Assembly: GCA_947179485.1 (NCBI GenBank)
Contig: OX359245.1
Span: 20,819,067 to 20,883,066 of the forward strand
From: Allacma fusca
Taxonomy: Eukaryota > Arthropoda > Collembola > Symphypleona > Sminthuridae
DNA: 64,000 nucleotides
Reading direction: 5' to 3'
Of this stretch, positions 59,161-64,000 are shown piece after piece. Under the pieces are notes generated by a model. It searched no databases and was not told the origin of the DNA. It saw nothing but the letters and a program-made list of their open reading frames with translations. Numbering within the stretch: the first letter of the stretch is position 1; every line of letters starts with the position of its first letter. Both the position numbers and the translations under genes were made by a program.

Positions 59161-59705
59161 ATATATAAATAAAATACAATTTGGATATGTACCATATTTT
59201 GTGAATATTAGAAAAAAGTATTTACATATTTTAGGAAAAGTTCCTATTTTTATAAATCATCGTTTGTCGTCGCTTATTGTTAACTCTCGTTTTCAAAATA
59301 TCTGGTACTCGTATTTTTTCCAAAAATTTACGAAAAAAAGATCTTCAAACCAACGAGATACTCACCCCTATTGGAAACACTGCAGAGTGCTTTCTATAAA
59401 ATAACAAACACGAAACCGTATTTGAATTGAGCGCACAATCAGTATCGATTAAACAGAACGGCAGTAACGTTATACAAGTAACCTTTTCAACTCTGTATAT
59501 TTGCAATAAAGACCTCATCCTTGAAAAACAACAGGCAACTGCGTTAAAATGCAATTCCAACACATTTGTTTTACGGTCACTATTTTAATTACAACCCTCA
59601 TTTTGGCAGAAACAGAATGTAGTGGGGTAAAGTTGATAAAACGTTATTTTCCTTCTATGGGTTAGTGTAACAGAAGTAATTTCGTATACAGAATTAATTT
59701 TTCCC

Positions 59706-60137
59706 ATGCTCTTTTATTGTATGCAGACCCAGACTGATTTCGTGCATCGTAAACAAAATAATGTAGCCAGCAGCGACCCGATTGATGTGTTCGAAGCTTT
59801 CCGCTTTTACTTTAGTGGATATGATGTGGACAATTTACCAAGTAATTTCAAAGTTATTAGGAAATTGAAATATGTATTTACTTTCGTGTTAGCAATATGT
59901 CACGCCAAGTATCCCTTTCTCGTTTTAGTCCTCGTCGTAGAAGTCGGACGCTGGGATGTACTTAGCGTCTCTAAAGTTCACGACAAACTTGAGAGCCAAT
60001 TGCAACGTTTTGAAGATACACTTTACGGCCGTTTGGAACGAATTAGTAACTCCAGTGTAGTGGACATTGACGGGGAAGAAACTAAAATAGACGAATTTGT
60101 ACTGATCATGGATATGGATGAGTTCAACCTCAAATGA
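59706..60137 (+). CDS. Candidate small gene or exon, unknown
   Basis: A 143-codon frame follows a good acceptor (tattgtatgcag at about 59727) and ends in a strongly acidic segment. A hydrophobic stretch (VFTFVLAICHAKYPFLVLVLVVEV) may be an unspliced piece rather than a membrane segment. No known domain; it could be a terminal exon starting at 59728. Confidence 0.25.
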   Translation: MLFYCMQTQTDFVHRKQNNVASSDPIDVFEAFRFYFSGYDVDNLPSNFKVIRKLKYVFTFVLAICHAKYPFLVLVLVVEVGRWDVLSVSKVHDKLESQLQRFEDTLYGRLERISNSSVVDIDGEETKIDEFVLIMDMDEFNLK

Positions 60138-60880
60138 TGTCCATTAGTGCAAGTGCGGGCCACATTTCTGGTTCAGATTATTAAATTAATTGAGAATTAT
60201 TTTTACACAACAGGAATTTGTAGAATAACCGGAGATTCATTTCCTGTTTTCCTTCATTTATATGTATCTATATATAGGTTCTAGACTTATGCTGAAACTT
60301 TGGAAGGGCTTTAAGAAATATGACCATACCGTGGCCTACGGTTTTTACATTAACGGTAGTATTATAAATATTTCTAGACTACCTTTAATAGGTCATTTAA
60401 CTTAACATTTGAAATCTTGTCATTTGCAGTGAATGCAACTTCTGATTACTTTTTGAGCCTTTCTAAATCCTTGTCGAGTAAAGCTCTGGGGCGCTCTGAA
60501 ACATTTGGGAATAATAAACAGTCTTATATCCCGGCGTTGTACAGAAAAATACCCAAACGTAATTTGGCTCCCTGGTAGGAATGGGACAGTAAGTGTTTCG
60601 ACATGAGCTTCTACCTAAATGTATTTTAATTACATGAAAATTTTGTTTATTTAAAACAAAATTCATATCTACACAATGTTATTACGTATCGTCACAGAAA
60701 AGAGAAAATGACACTGTACAAAGAATCCGCATGTAGATCAATTTACGTCTTCAGGGTCACTCGGGGTTGATTTCGTTTACAATGTAATCAGTACAACTAT
60801 AAAGGTACTTCTTAATTAACATGCAGCTCTTACGCGAAAACGTGTAAAGTTTAAAACTTAGTCGTGGATTTCCCGTGATA
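60138..60880. other. No gene seen
   Basis: AT-rich sequence upstream of the LINE relic. Confidence 0.3.
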
Positions 60881-60888
60881 TACGTTCT

Positions 60889-61860
60889 ATGATCCAATAT
60901 AGGGATAAACTAAAGAAGCTGGCGTGCACAAATAGGTCGTCGTCTCTATGGGCTGAGTATAAATGGTATATAGCTAAAGTGAAACATGACATTTATGAAG
61001 CTAAAAGACTGTACTTTACAAATCAACTACATGCCAATAACACAAGTGATGGAGTAAGGAAAGTTGTGGACAAGATATTGGGGAAAAGCAAACATATTGG
61101 TACAACTATTGATGAACTTCATGTTAATGGTAGCGTTATAACTAACCTTAATATTGTTTGTGATAGTCTTGCACTCATTTACAGTTCCGTGTAACTATAC
61201 AGACGAAGATATACTAGCCTTCAAGGAATCAATAACCAGTGGCACGGACTGCGCTTCTGTATCTGCTATAGAAATCTGGACGGCAGTTTGTCAACTGAAA
61301 TGCAAATCTAGTACATACGAATACATCAACCACAAGCTCTTCTGCACAGCCTCACTTGTGACTCCTATTATGTTGCTGTTTAACTAAATGATGATAAACG
61401 GCACTATACCCTCACATTTTAAGACAGGCATCATCACTCCAATATACAAGGCGAAAGGAAGCAAGACATGTCCTGATTCGTCCCGACACTGCTTGCCCTT
61501 TTTGGACAAGCTCTTTGAGAAGATTATATATGCACGACTTCTATATGAATGTAAAGCTATTTATAAAAAGGTAACCAAAAGTATGAGGAATGGGGATCAT
61601 TACCCATGTACGTAGATAGCTTAATCTTAACATGCAGTGTATGCTTATAAATGCATTTGTTCTGTCACATGTTGACTTTTGTTTGCTTATATGGAGTAAT
61701 GTCTGTAAGTCAAATTTAGACCTCATACAAGCTAAAATTGACAGATTTCTACTAACATTGTACTCAAAGAGGAACCGTTGCAAATTGAAACGTACTACCC
61801 TTGCCATGTTGTATGAAACCTTTAGTGTTATAAGTTCACATTTTCCTTAATACACTATGA
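60889..61860 (+). pseudogene. Decayed non-LTR retrotransposon (LINE) reverse transcriptase
   Basis: Frames in order: YRDKLKKLA...YFTNQLHAN (linker before the RT), then INGTIPSHFKTGIITPIYKAKGS and a CLPFLDKLFEKII-like block (first RT motifs). The catalytic palm is missing. Further on, SHVDFCLLIWSNVCKSNLDLIQ resembles the region after the RT in CR1/Jockey-type elements. At least three breaks and a large internal deletion. Not functional. Confidence 0.65.
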
Positions 61861-62900
61861 ACACTGCATAAGGTATATAAATGGTCTTGTGTTGGTTAAG
61901 ACAAATCACTCAAAAATGCGGTCTGGAAATAGTGCAACACTTTATCCTCCTTTGACTAAACTTTGTATTGTGCAAAAATGTTATTTATTCACTTATAAAA
62001 ATTTGAAATAATTTACCAAGTGACCTGAGGCTCCGCGATTGCTTACCAAATGTGTTCCAGAAAATGTTAACTATAAGCACATTCTTATGAAACGGGACTC
62101 CGACAACGTAGCGTATTAACTTAGTCAGTAAGTTGTCGGTGCTTCCCGCACAACTGTTTTCATGGGATGCATACAGGGATACTGCTACTGGAAATTCGTT
62201 GGGCGTTTTATCGAAAATCCGAACGCGTGTCCTGCAGAAATGCGCTATGACCCTCTTGCCATATGCCTTTTCCTATATGAACATTCCCAACTGGTTGCAA
62301 TATTGACCCTTCGAACATATTCAGTTAAGCATTCAAATATTTATATTCAAAACCATTAGAGTAAACTTACATAAATACCCACACAATAAGCTCCAAAAAT
62401 AAATAGGGAAAGCTGGGTTCGGTACAGTATCCATCTAAAAAATAGAAAGAATTTAAATTCATTTATATTGCTTTAAACCTAAATTAATAATGATATGACA
62501 GCTTGAAACCTGAAATACAATTATACAGCATACGTAAGTAGACATTTTAAAACGTGAATAAAGGGATGTAACTATTGCTGACTAAAATATATGTTAGTAA
62601 TTAAATACTCAGGAGAATTCAACTACTGGTTACAATTATCTTCATTTCATTCAAAAAAAATTAATTTCAGAACTTTTATTTAAAATTAAGCAGGAAAGAA
62701 CCGTCCCACTCCACTTTAGAAACCTGCAATAATGAATTGCAATTCAAAACCTGAATTAATACAAAAGTAAAGTAAACTACTAATACTATTTAAATTATTT
62801 TGAAGTAAAAGAACTATTTAAAAGCGTGCCCATAAATTTATTGTAGCCTTCGTCTTCAAAAAAGGTTGATTGTGAAATTCCATCCAACGTGTTCTGGTTT
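61861..62900. other. No gene seen
   Basis: AT-rich; one 65-codon frame without a domain. Confidence 0.3.
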
Positions 62901-62919
62901 TATACGTAAAATGAAGAGC

Positions 62920-63990
62920 AAAAAATTAATTGAAAGTGTCAATAAAACTAGGAATTATTGGTAGCATAACAAGACCTATTTGCTGAGAATTATTCTCCAG
63001 TAAATCAAGGCAATATTCGAGGAGGTATTCGACAATGAGCGAACATTCAGAATGTATGTGCATAAAGTTTTTGCCTAATGGGATTTACGCGTCAACAAAA
63101 ATGCTTTTAGATCACGGCTTCCGTTAGGGCTGGGATAGGGAACGGGACAAAGTTTTATTACCATGTTATTTCTGGGCAGAATCCAGGTGAGCTTTTCAGT
63201 CCCGAAGATTTCGGGACGGGGCGGAACAATAAATCGAGACAGGAAAAACTACAGTACAGTATACAATTGCTGTAAAAATTATTATGTTTGGGAATAGTTC
63301 CAATTAAAAGTTCTTATTCTGTACGTGAATTCATTTCAAAGTAAACTTTCGCTCTTAGTGGAGGTGCTTTTATTTAACTAGTGAAATGTGGAGCATTCCT
63401 TTTGAGATTCGGATTGTGAATCGGGATGGTACGTCCCGAAGATTTCGGGATGGGATGGAATTGTCTGCTAGACAAAAAGGTCTATGCTACTTAGATTCAT
63501 GTATTTTAATTGTTTGATGATTGTGCTTGTTAAGTTTTTTTATTATTTTAAAATTTTGGTCGTTCAAAATAAAATCACTGCATAGTGTTCCTACAAATAT
63601 TCAGCTGAATTGTTCCTATTGTTTCCCGAACATTCCTCCAGAAGAACAAAATATGTACTTCACCTATTTTAGATTTACATCAATGACAGGAATATACAAT
63701 TATTCAACGACGTTTCAGTTTGCTGTCGTGCATACTAATTTGACCTTTATGATAAATTGATATTAATGCTACTAAGATTTCTCTCAAATGCACATTGCAG
63801 GAACTTGCTCGGATTTAATGCGTAAGAATTAATTGGAAGAGTAAATAAAACTATTATTATAGGTAGCAATATATGGTCTAGTCGTTGAGAATTATTTTCT
63901 GGCAATTCAAGGAAACTTTAACTTGACCGCTAGTGAGCATTCTTGACCCAAGAATGCATATATAAAGCATATATTGTGAGTTGCCGCGGT
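62920..63990 (+). repeat. Worn ~900 bp direct duplication
   Basis: The block at 62930-63060 (tcaataaaactaggaattat ... gctgagaattattctccag ... gagcgaacattc) recurs, diverged, at 63836-63960 (gtaaataaaactattattat ... gttgagaattattttctgg ... gtgagcattc). Between them are gggatggga/tttcggga words (63120-63460). Confidence 0.45.
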
Positions 63991-64000
63991 TATAATTATT

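Noticed and set aside
63120..63470. Another word-repeat hAT-like element (gggatggga/tttcggga)
   Set aside because: Words are present but no paired termini or duplication could be found.
1..64000. tRNA, rRNA or other structural RNA genes
   Set aside because: I looked for cloverleaf-like B-box patterns and rRNA stretches and saw none that I could support; a covariance-model search would be decisive.

Overview
The window is invertebrate nuclear DNA, most likely arthropod. It is AT-rich, has short introns (mostly about 60-130 bp), carries a Ly6-type exon pair, an ING gene and a DUF4806-type gene, and holds a very heavy load of DNA transposons. I cannot name the species. Gene structures were worked out by hand from GT-AG (once GC-AG) splice sites and codon phase.

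Layout. 1-6 kb: 3' end of an unknown gene (+), a Ly6/GPI-anchored gene (-) with a small hAT-like element in its intron, and a multi-exon ING/PHD chromatin gene (-). 6.9-11.8 kb: a TIR-bounded 4.85 kb element with two convergent, intact genes, a DEDDh 3'-5' exonuclease and a DDE transposase-like protein with a C2H2 finger. 11.8-15.3 kb: a tandem repeat, low-complexity elements and one clean hAT-like insertion. 15.9-22.0 kb: one gene of at least 15 exons (-) joining an N-terminal DNA-binding-like segment, a PHD finger, a DDE transposase-like core and a C19 (USP)-like cysteine peptidase. 22.1-27.4 kb: a satellite of ~165 bp monomers in a 1323 bp higher-order repeat, many monomers carrying a near match to the CENP-B box.

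28-31.4 kb: a DUF4806-type gene overlapping a tnp2/CACTA-like transposase ORF that has one frameshift. 31.4-42.2 kb: nested non-autonomous elements with 8-bp target duplications whose interiors are built from one reiterated short word each, plus a four-copy tandem array of a 1445 bp unit. 43.0-43.9 kb: a small three-exon cysteine-rich gene. 44.5-45.3 kb: a 48-bp minisatellite ending in a 200-N gap. 45.8-54 kb: decayed retroelement (Gypsy-type), THAP and Helitron remains. 56.1-57.7 kb: a long ATCAC-type array. 60.9-61.9 kb: a decayed LINE. The rest is gene-poor.

How it fits together. Host genes are few (Ly6-like, ING, perhaps the small cysteine-rich gene). Most intact coding capacity belongs to DNA-transposon proteins with chromatin or nucleic-acid accessory domains (PHD, C19-like peptidase, DEDDh exonuclease, DUF4806). 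Most non-coding structure is hAT-type non-autonomous elements. The best candidates for something new are the exonuclease/transposase element, the SANT-PHD-DDE-C19 gene, and the class of 8-bp-TSD elements with word-repeat interiors.
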